Of a stretch of DNA of 64,000 bases, positions 29,719 to 37,693 are shown in pieces. Every line of letters begins with the position of its first letter. Positions within the stretch are counted from its first letter, which is position 1. Location: assembly GCF_012641475.1 (NCBI RefSeq), contig NZ_JABAIL010000009.1, forward strand, positions 1 through 64,000. Direction: 5' to 3'. Position numbers and translations under genes: made by a program. The notes beneath the pieces were generated by a model, which saw nothing but the letters and a program-made list of their open reading frames with translations, made no database searches and was not told the origin of the DNA. The stretch comes from Flammeovirga agarivorans (GTDB lineage: Bacteria; Bacteroidota; Bacteroidia; Cytophagales; Flammeovirgaceae).

Positions 29719-31803
29719 ATGAAAAAATTTTTTTTAATGCTAAGAGAATATTTACATCTTAGTACAATATTACTATCTATTAGTTTGATCGGAATAACAA
29801 ATAACATATCGGCACAAACAGTATTAACTGAAACTCCATTTGTAGGAGGTCAGGTATTTATAGAGCCTGGTCAGACTAAAGAGGAAATTAGGACATGGTT
29901 CAAAATCCTAAAGGACCATGATATGAATGTATGTCGTATTAGAATGTTTGAAACGTACATGAAAGACACCCAAGGAAATTGGGATTTTTCGTTGTTTGAT
30001 ATTGCATTTGATGAAGCAAAGAAAAACGATATTAGAGTATTTGCTACAATTTTTCCTGAAACTGCCTTTGATGATTTGGGAGGCTTTAAATTTCCTGGCT
30101 CTAAAGAAAAGCTTGATGAAGTATCTGCATTTATTAAAGCTGTAGTTTCTCATTATAAAGATCATCCTGCTTTAGATACTTGGGTGTTAATTAATGAGCC
30201 TGGTGGTGGCGAATTAGAAGAAAATACTTTTGCGTTAGAGAAATATGAAGACTTTAAGAAGTCTTTAGATCGAACAGGTTTTGATGAAAGAACTGGATAC
30301 CAATACCTAGACCTTTCTTGGTATGAGTTTTACCGTTATTCTAATACATGGTACTTAACATGGTTAAAAGATCAAGTACATGAATATCATCCAGAAAGCC
30401 ATGTTCATGTAAACCCTCATGGTATTTTTGAAAATTTACCTGAGTATGATCTGCAGGAATGGGAACCTATTTTGGGTTCGTTAGGAGCATCTGCCCATGC
30501 AAGTTGGCATTTAGGAATATTTAATAGGGAGGAATATACACATGGTATTTCTGGTATAGGTGAAATCGTTAGAGGAGGTGCAGGTAATTTACCTTGGATG
30601 ATGACAGAACTGCAAGGGGGTAACAATACGTTTAGTGGTTATGACGCTATGTGTCCTACCAAAGAGGAAATTGAACAATGGTTATGGTCTTCTTTTGCGG
30701 GAGGTGCTAGAGGTGCAATTTTTTGGACATTAAACCCTAGAACCTCTGGTGTAGAAGCTGGTGAGTGGTCTATGCTTAATTTCCAAAACAAACCAAGTGA
30801 TCGTCTAATTGCAGCATCACAAGTTGCAAAAGCAGTCAAAGATAACCCAACTTATTTTGAAAAATCGGTAGTTGTAGAATCAGGAGTCAACTTGTTATAT
30901 ACTTCCCCAAGTTTTTACATTGAACAAAAACTACAATCTCCTAAACCTGGGGATTTTGAAGGAAGATTGGAAGGAGCATCGATCAAATCGATTATGGCTT
31001 TCTACAAAGCTTTCAATGATTTGGGGATTCAATCAAATATTAAAGATATCAGAGGATTTGATTTCACTAAGAAGAATTACATCGGCGAAACAATTGTTTT
31101 GGCTAACCAAGTGAGTCTTGACCCAGAATATAAGAAAGATCTAGAAAGTTTTGTTTCTAAAGGTGGGAAACTAATTGTTACGGGACTTACAGGTTACTAC
31201 GATAAAAGAGCAATTTGCTTATTGAATACATCAACTCCTTTTGAGAACCTATTAGGAGGTAATATTGCTGAATATAAGGTAGTAGGTAATACCTTTGAGA
31301 TCCCGTTGCTTGATACACATGCAGCATTAAATGCACATTTATGGAAAGGAAGCATTGAAGTGAAAAATGCAAAGCCTGTTATTGTGGCAGAGAATGAAAT
31401 TTTAGGTACAAAAAACAAGTTTGGTAAAGGTGAAGTATATTGGGTGCCTTCTTGTATTGGTTTAGGAGCTAGAGTTAGTGAAGATAATACTTCATTGGTT
31501 GAGTTTTTAAAGAAAGTAACCCTACCACAAAAAAACGAAGAGATAATAGCATTTGCTACTACTACACCAAATGTTCTTTTGAAAACTCTAAAGACAGAAG
31601 GCACATATTTAACTGTGTTAATCAATAAAGGTCAAAAAACTCAAAGCGTTCAATTAACAGGTTTAAATGACTTCACAGGAGTTTCTCTATATGGTGAATC
31701 ATTAGGTAAAAAAGTAAATGGTAAAACGGCGTTTACGATCAAACCTGAAGAAACGATTGTAATCGGTTGGGAATCCGCAACAACTGCTTCTTTAGTAAAC
31801 TAG
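29719..31803 (+). CDS. GH42-like clan-A glycoside hydrolase
   Basis: A 694-aa protein with an N-terminal hydrophobic export signal (STILLSISLIGITNNISAQ). The catalytic barrel has Glu160 in LINEPGG and Glu297 in MTELQGG. A flavodoxin-like trimerisation-type region follows (LESFVSKGGKLIVTG), then a C-terminal beta domain. This is the architecture of GH42 beta-galactosidases and their marine relatives such as GH167, which act on galactan oligosaccharides. A role in trimming a sulfated galactan is plausible but not shown. I chose ATG 29719 (MKKFF) rather than 29686. It is 52 bp after the clan-A enzyme, probably in one transcript, and a terminator follows. Confidence 0.8.
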   Translation: MKKFFLMLREYLHLSTILLSISLIGITNNISAQTVLTETPFVGGQVFIEPGQTKEEIRTWFKILKDHDMNVCRIRMFETYMKDTQGNWDFSLFDIAFDEAKKNDIRVFATIFPETAFDDLGGFKFPGSKEKLDEVSAFIKAVVSHYKDHPALDTWVLINEPGGGELEENTFALEKYEDFKKSLDRTGFDERTGYQYLDLSWYEFYRYSNTWYLTWLKDQVHEYHPESHVHVNPHGIFENLPEYDLQEWEPILGSLGASAHASWHLGIFNREEYTHGISGIGEIVRGGAGNLPWMMTELQGGNNTFSGYDAMCPTKEEIEQWLWSSFAGGARGAIFWTLNPRTSGVEAGEWSMLNFQNKPSDRLIAASQVAKAVKDNPTYFEKSVVVESGVNLLYTSPSFYIEQKLQSPKPGDFEGRLEGASIKSIMAFYKAFNDLGIQSNIKDIRGFDFTKKNYIGETIVLANQVSLDPEYKKDLESFVSKGGKLIVTGLTGYYDKRAICLLNTSTPFENLLGGNIAEYKVVGNTFEIPLLDTHAALNAHLWKGSIEVKNAKPVIVAENEILGTKNKFGKGEVYWVPSCIGLGARVSEDNTSLVEFLKKVTLPQKNEEIIAFATTTPNVLLKTLKTEGTYLTVLINKGQKTQSVQLTGLNDFTGVSLYGESLGKKVNGKTAFTIKPEETIVIGWESATTASLVN

Positions 31804-31843
31804 TAAATTCTATAAAAGTATTTTTTGGCTTGAAAATATATAT

Positions 31844-31891
31844 ACCAAATCAATGATAAGATGAAATTTTATTGTTGATTTGGTTTTTTTA
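31844..31891 (+). terminator. rho-independent terminator
   Basis: ACCAAATCAA (31844-31853) pairs with TTGATTTGGT (31875-31884), followed by a run of T. It ends the two-enzyme unit. Confidence 0.85.
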
Positions 31892-31942
31892 TTAAAATTG
31901 GGGGTTTTGTTTGATTATTAAAGATTTGCAAGTGATTTATTT

Positions 31943-31988
31943 TGGCTGAAATGTGTAAGGACTAATTAGCTTAGATACTTTACATTTG
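31943..31988 (+). promoter_or_regulatory. PUL promoter with operator half-site (site G)
   Basis: TGGCTGAAATGTGTAAG (31943) lies 38 bp before the consensus -7 element TACATTTG (31981-31988). TTGCAA lies 17 bp upstream rather than 21. A two-codon ORF, ATG AAA TAG, is at 32002-32010 in the leader. Confidence 0.6.
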
Positions 31989-32100
31989 TATATATCAAGA
32001 AATGAAATAGAAATTATTCGTAACCTTAAAATCACATCATCCAATATAGATTTTACTAGTTAACTAAATTAATATTGAATGATTTCAAAACCTTTACGCT

Positions 32101-34020
32101 ATGAAACAACTAATATCTCTATTGCTTATCTCATTGATTTCTTATACTTCAACTTTAGCTCAAGATTCCAAAGTATATGATATAGAGGAAACGGCTACAA
32201 ATTTTCTACAGAAAAAATATATCCTAGCAGCTGTACACCCTTATTATAACTACAGTACGTCTTATGCATATATCAACAGAATGAGATATGAAAATACGTT
32301 TGGAGAACCGTTAGATGATATTAAGGGAACATGGAGGAACTTTGTACCTGAAGTGACAATGATGTCCAATCCTATGGAAAACTTAGATGCTTTCGAATAT
32401 GATATCCGTTCAGCTATGATGATGGGAATTGATGGGTTTAAGTTTGAGTATAGAGTTTATAGTGCAAAAGCGTATAAGAAAAACTTCGCAAAAGTACTTT
32501 CGTCTTATATCAGTGTAGCTGAACAAAAGAATATTGATTTCAAATTCTCTATTGAGGTGATTATGACTCGTCCTTTAAAATACTCTAGTGATAATCTATT
32601 TAGTGATATCAAAAAGGACTTGAATCATTTATTTCAGGAGACAAAATTCTCTAAAAAATGGATGAGAACAGGGAATGATAAAATCATTGTTTTTACCAAG
32701 GACCCACACCATGGTATTGATGAAGGGATCAATAAAAAATTCTTAAAAGAAGTAAGAAATAATCCTGCAATTATTGGTCAGCTAGGAGATAAGTTTGATC
32801 AACTTAAAGAAGACTTATTTGCACCTGTAGCTTTTGTATATCAGATTTCTAATATTGACAATAAGATTTCTACGCCTTTAATTTTAGAACATTTTGCAGC
32901 AGTAACCACATCAAGAAATACAGTAAGAAGAAAAAAGAATGTTCAACAATTAAGAGCACTATGTAAGAAACACAATAGAGAATATATTCCTACAGTATTT
33001 TTAGAGCAGCAGCATACTCAATTATTTAGTGTAGAAGAGAATAAACGTCTTACTGAGAATTCTGAATTTGCAAAATCAATTCCTAACAAAGACACTCAGT
33101 TTAAAGCTAGCAATCATAAGCAAACGTCAACCTTTAGAAGATTGATGGAAGATAACATCACTGATGATGTACATTTAATAAACTTAAGTTCATGGAACCT
33201 TTTTGATGAAGGATCACATTTTGCTCCAGAGATCCATCACAGTTATGGTTTAGGTGTATTATTGAACTTCTATAAAAATAAATGGGTAGGAAAAACAGAG
33301 CAGATTGATGAAGAAATGATCATGACTTCCTATAAGAATGTATTACCTGGAGAACTAAATTCGAATGATAATATCAAAGTAAATCTGCTGAATAGATTTT
33401 ACAAAAAAGAAGCATTGGATAGCTTGGAAGTACTGACACTTTTGAAAGAAGAAGGATCGCTATATTTTAACGGTAAGTTTATTCAAAATGTACCGAAGGG
33501 TCTGCATACTACATATGTTCCTTTGAAACAAGGTAATGTTGAAGTACAAGTAAAGAGAGAAGGAATACAAAGTCTTTCTTTTAAATCACCAAAGTCTGTG
33601 ACAGGGATGAATGATAGGGTTGATTTTACTACCTACATGCTTTCGAATTTGGATGAGAAGTACAGTATGATGAATCATAACTTAATCTTAAATGCAGAAA
33701 TGTCTAAGATGCAGAATAGATTCTTACTTTCACAGTCAAAACAAGAGCTTTGGAAAGCGGCAGCGAGAGAAAGATTCTCTAGTGATCTGGAAGCAATCTA
33801 TGAATATGGAGCAATTCCTGAAAAGTTTAAAACTATAAAAGAGAAAAACTATAAAAAGTACAAATCTAGTATTAAATCGTTATTAGATAATTTTCAATAT
33901 TCGGTGTGGTTGGAACTAGAAGAAAAAGCTAAGAACAATAAAGGTATTGAAAAGTTATTAATGGAAGAAGATGAAACTTTAAAAGGATACAATATGCTTG
34001 ATGTATTAGATTTTAAATAA
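32101..34020 (+). CDS. GH71/GH99-like protein, secreted
   Basis: A 639-aa protein with a signal peptide (LLISLISYTSTLAQ). The barrel-like segments AAVHPYYNY, MMMGIDGFKFEY and INLSSWNLFDEGSHFAPE resemble the GH71/GH99/WbsX group, where the last motif carries a catalytic acid (here Glu370). These families include endo-alpha-glucanases and endo-alpha-mannosidases, but similarity is judged by eye and remote. The C-terminal 200 residues are partly helical and unassigned. It has its own operator-type promoter and precedes the sulfatase at 34183. Confidence 0.6.
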   Translation: MKQLISLLLISLISYTSTLAQDSKVYDIEETATNFLQKKYILAAVHPYYNYSTSYAYINRMRYENTFGEPLDDIKGTWRNFVPEVTMMSNPMENLDAFEYDIRSAMMMGIDGFKFEYRVYSAKAYKKNFAKVLSSYISVAEQKNIDFKFSIEVIMTRPLKYSSDNLFSDIKKDLNHLFQETKFSKKWMRTGNDKIIVFTKDPHHGIDEGINKKFLKEVRNNPAIIGQLGDKFDQLKEDLFAPVAFVYQISNIDNKISTPLILEHFAAVTTSRNTVRRKKNVQQLRALCKKHNREYIPTVFLEQQHTQLFSVEENKRLTENSEFAKSIPNKDTQFKASNHKQTSTFRRLMEDNITDDVHLINLSSWNLFDEGSHFAPEIHHSYGLGVLLNFYKNKWVGKTEQIDEEMIMTSYKNVLPGELNSNDNIKVNLLNRFYKKEALDSLEVLTLLKEEGSLYFNGKFIQNVPKGLHTTYVPLKQGNVEVQVKREGIQSLSFKSPKSVTGMNDRVDFTTYMLSNLDEKYSMMNHNLILNAEMSKMQNRFLLSQSKQELWKAAARERFSSDLEAIYEYGAIPEKFKTIKEKNYKKYKSSIKSLLDNFQYSVWLELEEKAKNNKGIEKLLMEEDETLKGYNMLDVLDFK

Positions 34021-34107
34021 ATTTTATTGGTTGGCATGAACCTATATGAGACTAACATAAGTGTTACAATTTTATTTAACTATATGATTATATATACTAA
34101 TTCGTTT

Positions 34108-34153
34108 TGGCAGATTTGTATAAAATAATTTAAAACTCCTGATGCTATCTTTG
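34108..34153 (+). promoter_or_regulatory. PUL promoter with operator half-site (site H)
   Basis: TGGCAGATTTGTATAAA (34108) lies 38 bp before the -7 element TATCTTTG (34146-34153). The gene starts 29 bp after the -7 element, the shortest leader of the set. Confidence 0.65.
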
Positions 34154-34182
34154 TAATAATAATCATATATATTCTTTTTGAA

Positions 34183-35592
34183 ATGAAATTCATTAAACTA
34201 CATCTATTACTTTTATTAGGACTAACTTTCTTTAGTAGTTGTACTTCATCAAAAAATAACTTTGTAGAAGATACTTCAAATAAGAAAAAGCCAAATGTAG
34301 TTATCATCTTTTTGGATGATTCTGGTTACGCAGACTTTAACCCATTTAATGATGATAAAAATGCAGTAGCTACACCTCATGTCGATCAATTATCGCAAGA
34401 AGGAGTTAAATTAACGAACTTCTATGTACCTCAAGCGGTTTGTTCTGCATCTAGGGCGGCGTTGCTTACAGGGAGTTATCCTGGCCGAACTAAAGTTTTT
34501 GCCGCACACAAAGCAAAAGAAAGAGGTTTGGATACACAATTCCCAACTATGGGAGAGTTGTTTGAAAAGAGTGGATATAAAACAGCACTTTTCGGTAAGT
34601 GGCACTGTGGAGATCAAGAAGACACAAGACCTCATAACAGAGGTTTTCAAGAAACTGCTGGTTTAATGTATTCCAATGATATGTGGAAATACCACCCAGT
34701 TGCTCCAGAAGTTTGGGGTAAAAACCCTTTACAATATTGGGAAAATGGAAAAGTGACAATCAATGATATCACAAAAGACGACCAAAAGCAGTTAACGAAA
34801 TGGTATACTGAAAAAGCGGTAGACTTTATCAATAGAAATAACGAAGATCCATTCCTGTTGTATGTTACTCATTCAATGCCTCATGCTCCAATTTACTGTA
34901 GTGATGAGTTTGATGGGAAATCAGGTAAAGGTTTATATGCCGATGTGACGTTGGAGTTGGATTGGTCTGTAGGTCAAATCACAAAAGCACTAAAAGAAAA
35001 TGGTCTTGATGAAAATACGATTGTGATTTTTAGTTCAGACAACGGACCATGGTCAATCTTTGGAAATCATGCAGGCAAAACACCTTTCAGAGAAGCGAAA
35101 GCAACTTCTTTTGATGGGGGAACAAAGTCGGCAACAATTATCAAATATCCTAACGGATTAAAAGCGGGTGCGTTTGATAAAGCGATTTGTTCTATTGATC
35201 TTTTGCCAACACTTGCTAACTTGTGCGATGTATCTTTAGGGGAAACTGAAATTGACGGAAAAGATATTTGGCCTTATTTATCGGGAGACGAAAAAGATAA
35301 TCCGCATCCATATTATGCCTTTTCAACAGGTGCTCAATTAGAAGTAATTATGAGTGCAGATGGAAAGTGGAAACTTCATTTACCACACAAATACAGAAAA
35401 GTGAAAAAGTATGGTAAAGATGGTGGCTATGGAAAATATACTAGAGAGAAAATAGAGCTTTCTTTATTTGACCTGGAGAATGATCCATATGAAAAAGTCA
35501 ATGTGGCTGATAAGCATCCTGAAGTAGTAAAAGAATTACAGGCTTTTGCTGAAGCTCACAAGAAGAAATTTTATTCTAAAGTAACTTTATAA
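34183..35592 (+). CDS. S1 family sulfatase with C-x-A-x-R motif, lipoprotein
   Basis: A 469-aa sulfatase with IIFLDDSGYAD, GKWHCG, and FSSDNGPW. The formylglycine motif is CSASR at Cys87, with Ala in place of the usual Pro. This variant is known in bacterial sulfatases and is accepted by radical-SAM (anSME-type) maturases. The lipobox-like TFFSSC at residues 15-20 suggests a lipoprotein. ATG 34183 is preceded closely by an operator-type promoter. The clan-A enzyme at 35638 follows after 45 bp with no terminator, so the two are probably co-transcribed. Confidence 0.92.
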   Translation: MKFIKLHLLLLLGLTFFSSCTSSKNNFVEDTSNKKKPNVVIIFLDDSGYADFNPFNDDKNAVATPHVDQLSQEGVKLTNFYVPQAVCSASRAALLTGSYPGRTKVFAAHKAKERGLDTQFPTMGELFEKSGYKTALFGKWHCGDQEDTRPHNRGFQETAGLMYSNDMWKYHPVAPEVWGKNPLQYWENGKVTINDITKDDQKQLTKWYTEKAVDFINRNNEDPFLLYVTHSMPHAPIYCSDEFDGKSGKGLYADVTLELDWSVGQITKALKENGLDENTIVIFSSDNGPWSIFGNHAGKTPFREAKATSFDGGTKSATIIKYPNGLKAGAFDKAICSIDLLPTLANLCDVSLGETEIDGKDIWPYLSGDEKDNPHPYYAFSTGAQLEVIMSADGKWKLHLPHKYRKVKKYGKDGGYGKYTREKIELSLFDLENDPYEKVNVADKHPEVVKELQAFAEAHKKKFYSKVTL

Positions 35593-35637
35593 GAATTTGA
35601 TGTGGGGCACTGCTCGACGAAAGAAATGACGAACAAT

Positions 35638-37482
35638 ATGAACTTACATAATATCATAAAAACAACTTTTACTTCGATTGTCCTTTCAATATTTTTGATT
35701 GGGTGTGGAGGACCGCAAAAAAATGTTGCCCAAGAAGAAGGTAAAAGTAATGAGTTTATTTATGCGAAAGATGGTAGACTCTTTTTTCCTAATGGCGAAG
35801 AAGTTGCTTTGTGGGGGGTAAACCTACAACCTGCACTTAGTTGGGAATACAATAGTCTGTTTAAATTAGTAGGAGCACCGATGGATTCGGACACATTAAA
35901 GTTAGCTACAGATTTATCGTTAGACGAAATTGAGAAAATGGATTGTGACCTTGTAAGAGTTCACTTAACTCCGTCTGATTTTACAAATGATAAGGGAGAA
36001 TTGGTAGAGACTTTTTACTTGGATCAGTTGGATTATATGGTTGCCGAAGCAGCCAAAAGAGGAATGTATGTATATATCACTTTCTTAAATTCAAACATGG
36101 GCTTTGATATCAATGTTGAAGATCCTCATGCACATACGCCTACTTTTGTAGAGAATTCTTACTTAAAAGGAAAAACAAGAAAAGAGCTTCTTTTAAACAA
36201 AGAATTGATAGAAAAGTCTAAGGTGTATCTAAAAGCATTGTTGGATAGAAAGAACCCATACACATCAAAATCATACAAAGAAACTTCTGCAATTGCTGTT
36301 TGGGAGATTGTAAATGAGCCTATATATTACAGCTATAAAGAGATCAAAGAAACTCCTTATTTCTCTCAATACACAACTTGGTTAACTGAGCAAAAATTGA
36401 AAGATAACAAGGAGAATTATTTCAAGTTCCGTCATGATAAAGTGTTGAACTATATCGATGGAATGTACGATGTAATCAGAGAAACAGGAGCAGTTCAGCC
36501 TGTAGTTTGGAACTGTAACTGGCACCGTATGATCACAAAGCACAAAGATGTGTTTGATGCTGTTGCCGAATCTAAAGTGGAGGTGGTTAGTTTCTGTAAT
36601 TACCCAGGACAAAGTGTATGTAAAAAGCCATATACTAAAAACCCTGAAGACCTTTCTAATTATGATTTCACATCGTTCTTTACAGATGCATATCAGCAAG
36701 ATGATTGGTACAATTGGGCACTAACACCTAAGTTTATGAAGAAAGCAAAAGTGGCCTACGAATTTGAAATTTTCTACAACCAAAGTGGTTATTTATACCC
36801 TGCACAAGCGGCTTTCTTCAGAGCTATGGGTGTACAAATGGCTACAATGTGGCACTACAGTATGCCAAGATACGCTCCTTATAGAAACGGTTCACACCAC
36901 TTAAGTTTAACTTGTACTCCTCACAAAGCAGCATCATATGCTGTTGCCGGAGAGGTGTTCAGATCGATGCCATTATATCACAAATATGATGTGAAAAAGG
37001 CGGTAGAAAATACGACGGATCACTTTATGTATTCATTCAAAAAAGACCTTAGTATTTATAGTGACAAAGACAACTATTTCTACTCAGGAGATGTTGCTCA
37101 AAATGTTGACCCACAGCCCTCTAAAGATGTAAAACATGTATTGGGTTATGGTAGTTCTGAGGTTGTAAAATACGAAGGAAAGGGAGTATATAGATTGGAT
37201 ATTGCTGATCAGGAAATTAACCTTTATATCGCTCCAAATGCATTTGAATTAAAACCACTTTGGGGTAAAGATTGGTTAGTCGGTTTAGTCACAGATTTAG
37301 ATACAAAATCTTCTCATCCAATGACAATCCAATTGGACAAATGGAATGCCGATAACAGCAAAGTAGTAAAGATTGAAAATGGTAAAGAGCAAAAGGTAAA
37401 GTTGACTTCTAAAAATGGAATTTCATTTGATGCTACGCCTGGCAATTACAAAGTGATGAAGACGGCAGGTTTAAGCAAATAA
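35638..37482 (+). CDS. clan-A (GH5-like) glycoside hydrolase, lipoprotein
   Basis: A 614-aa paralogue of the enzyme at 27927. It shares IYAKDGRLFFPNGEE, GVNLQPALSWEYN, RVHLTPSDFTND, the acid/base motif VNEP (Glu227), PVVWNCNW, and AYEFEIFYNQSGYLYPA with candidate nucleophile Glu375 or Glu377. The lipobox FLIGC makes it a lipoprotein, while the paralogue is secreted by signal peptidase I. The two may therefore act at different sites. ATG 35638 was chosen; ATG 35626 and 35602 only lengthen the leader. It follows the CSASR sulfatase in the same unit. The GH family is not assigned with certainty. Confidence 0.75.
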   Translation: MNLHNIIKTTFTSIVLSIFLIGCGGPQKNVAQEEGKSNEFIYAKDGRLFFPNGEEVALWGVNLQPALSWEYNSLFKLVGAPMDSDTLKLATDLSLDEIEKMDCDLVRVHLTPSDFTNDKGELVETFYLDQLDYMVAEAAKRGMYVYITFLNSNMGFDINVEDPHAHTPTFVENSYLKGKTRKELLLNKELIEKSKVYLKALLDRKNPYTSKSYKETSAIAVWEIVNEPIYYSYKEIKETPYFSQYTTWLTEQKLKDNKENYFKFRHDKVLNYIDGMYDVIRETGAVQPVVWNCNWHRMITKHKDVFDAVAESKVEVVSFCNYPGQSVCKKPYTKNPEDLSNYDFTSFFTDAYQQDDWYNWALTPKFMKKAKVAYEFEIFYNQSGYLYPAQAAFFRAMGVQMATMWHYSMPRYAPYRNGSHHLSLTCTPHKAASYAVAGEVFRSMPLYHKYDVKKAVENTTDHFMYSFKKDLSIYSDKDNYFYSGDVAQNVDPQPSKDVKHVLGYGSSEVVKYEGKGVYRLDIADQEINLYIAPNAFELKPLWGKDWLVGLVTDLDTKSSHPMTIQLDKWNADNSKVVKIENGKEQKVKLTSKNGISFDATPGNYKVMKTAGLSK

Positions 37483-37527
37483 TATGTAAATGGCTTTTTC
37501 ATATATGAAGAAGTCAGATATAGATAT

Positions 37528-37607
37528 AAGTTCTACTCCGGTTTGTTCATAGTTTTGTTGATAGATAATTATCAATGAAATGAATGAATCGAAGTAGAAC
37601 TTTTTTA
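37528..37607 (+). terminator. terminator with long stem-loop
   Basis: AAGTTCTACT (37528-37538 region) pairs with AGTAGAACTT (37593-37602), followed by TTTTTATT. A nested TTGATA/TATCAA hairpin lies in the loop, and so does an ATG AAA TGA (37575-37583). Confidence 0.65.
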
Positions 37608-37693
37608 TTGACAATAACTCAACTCATACTGTAGATACATATTGTTTTTAAAATAGACACTTCATTCTCTATGTACCATTAAACGTAGCTGAA

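Noticed and set aside
31197-31625. 142-codon minus-strand ORF opposite the GH42-like gene
   Set aside because: It is a shadow of the coding strand with no supporting motif or promoter.
354-34113. TGGCA motifs read as sigma-54 (-24/-12) promoters
   Set aside because: The required GC of the -12 element at the proper distance is missing at all sites, and TAnnTTTG elements are present instead.
37609-37650. TGACAATAACTC as a possible operator before the 1114-aa gene
   Set aside because: The nearest TA-rich elements are 27-31 bp away and do not fit TAnnTTTG. The promoter of this gene remains unidentified.
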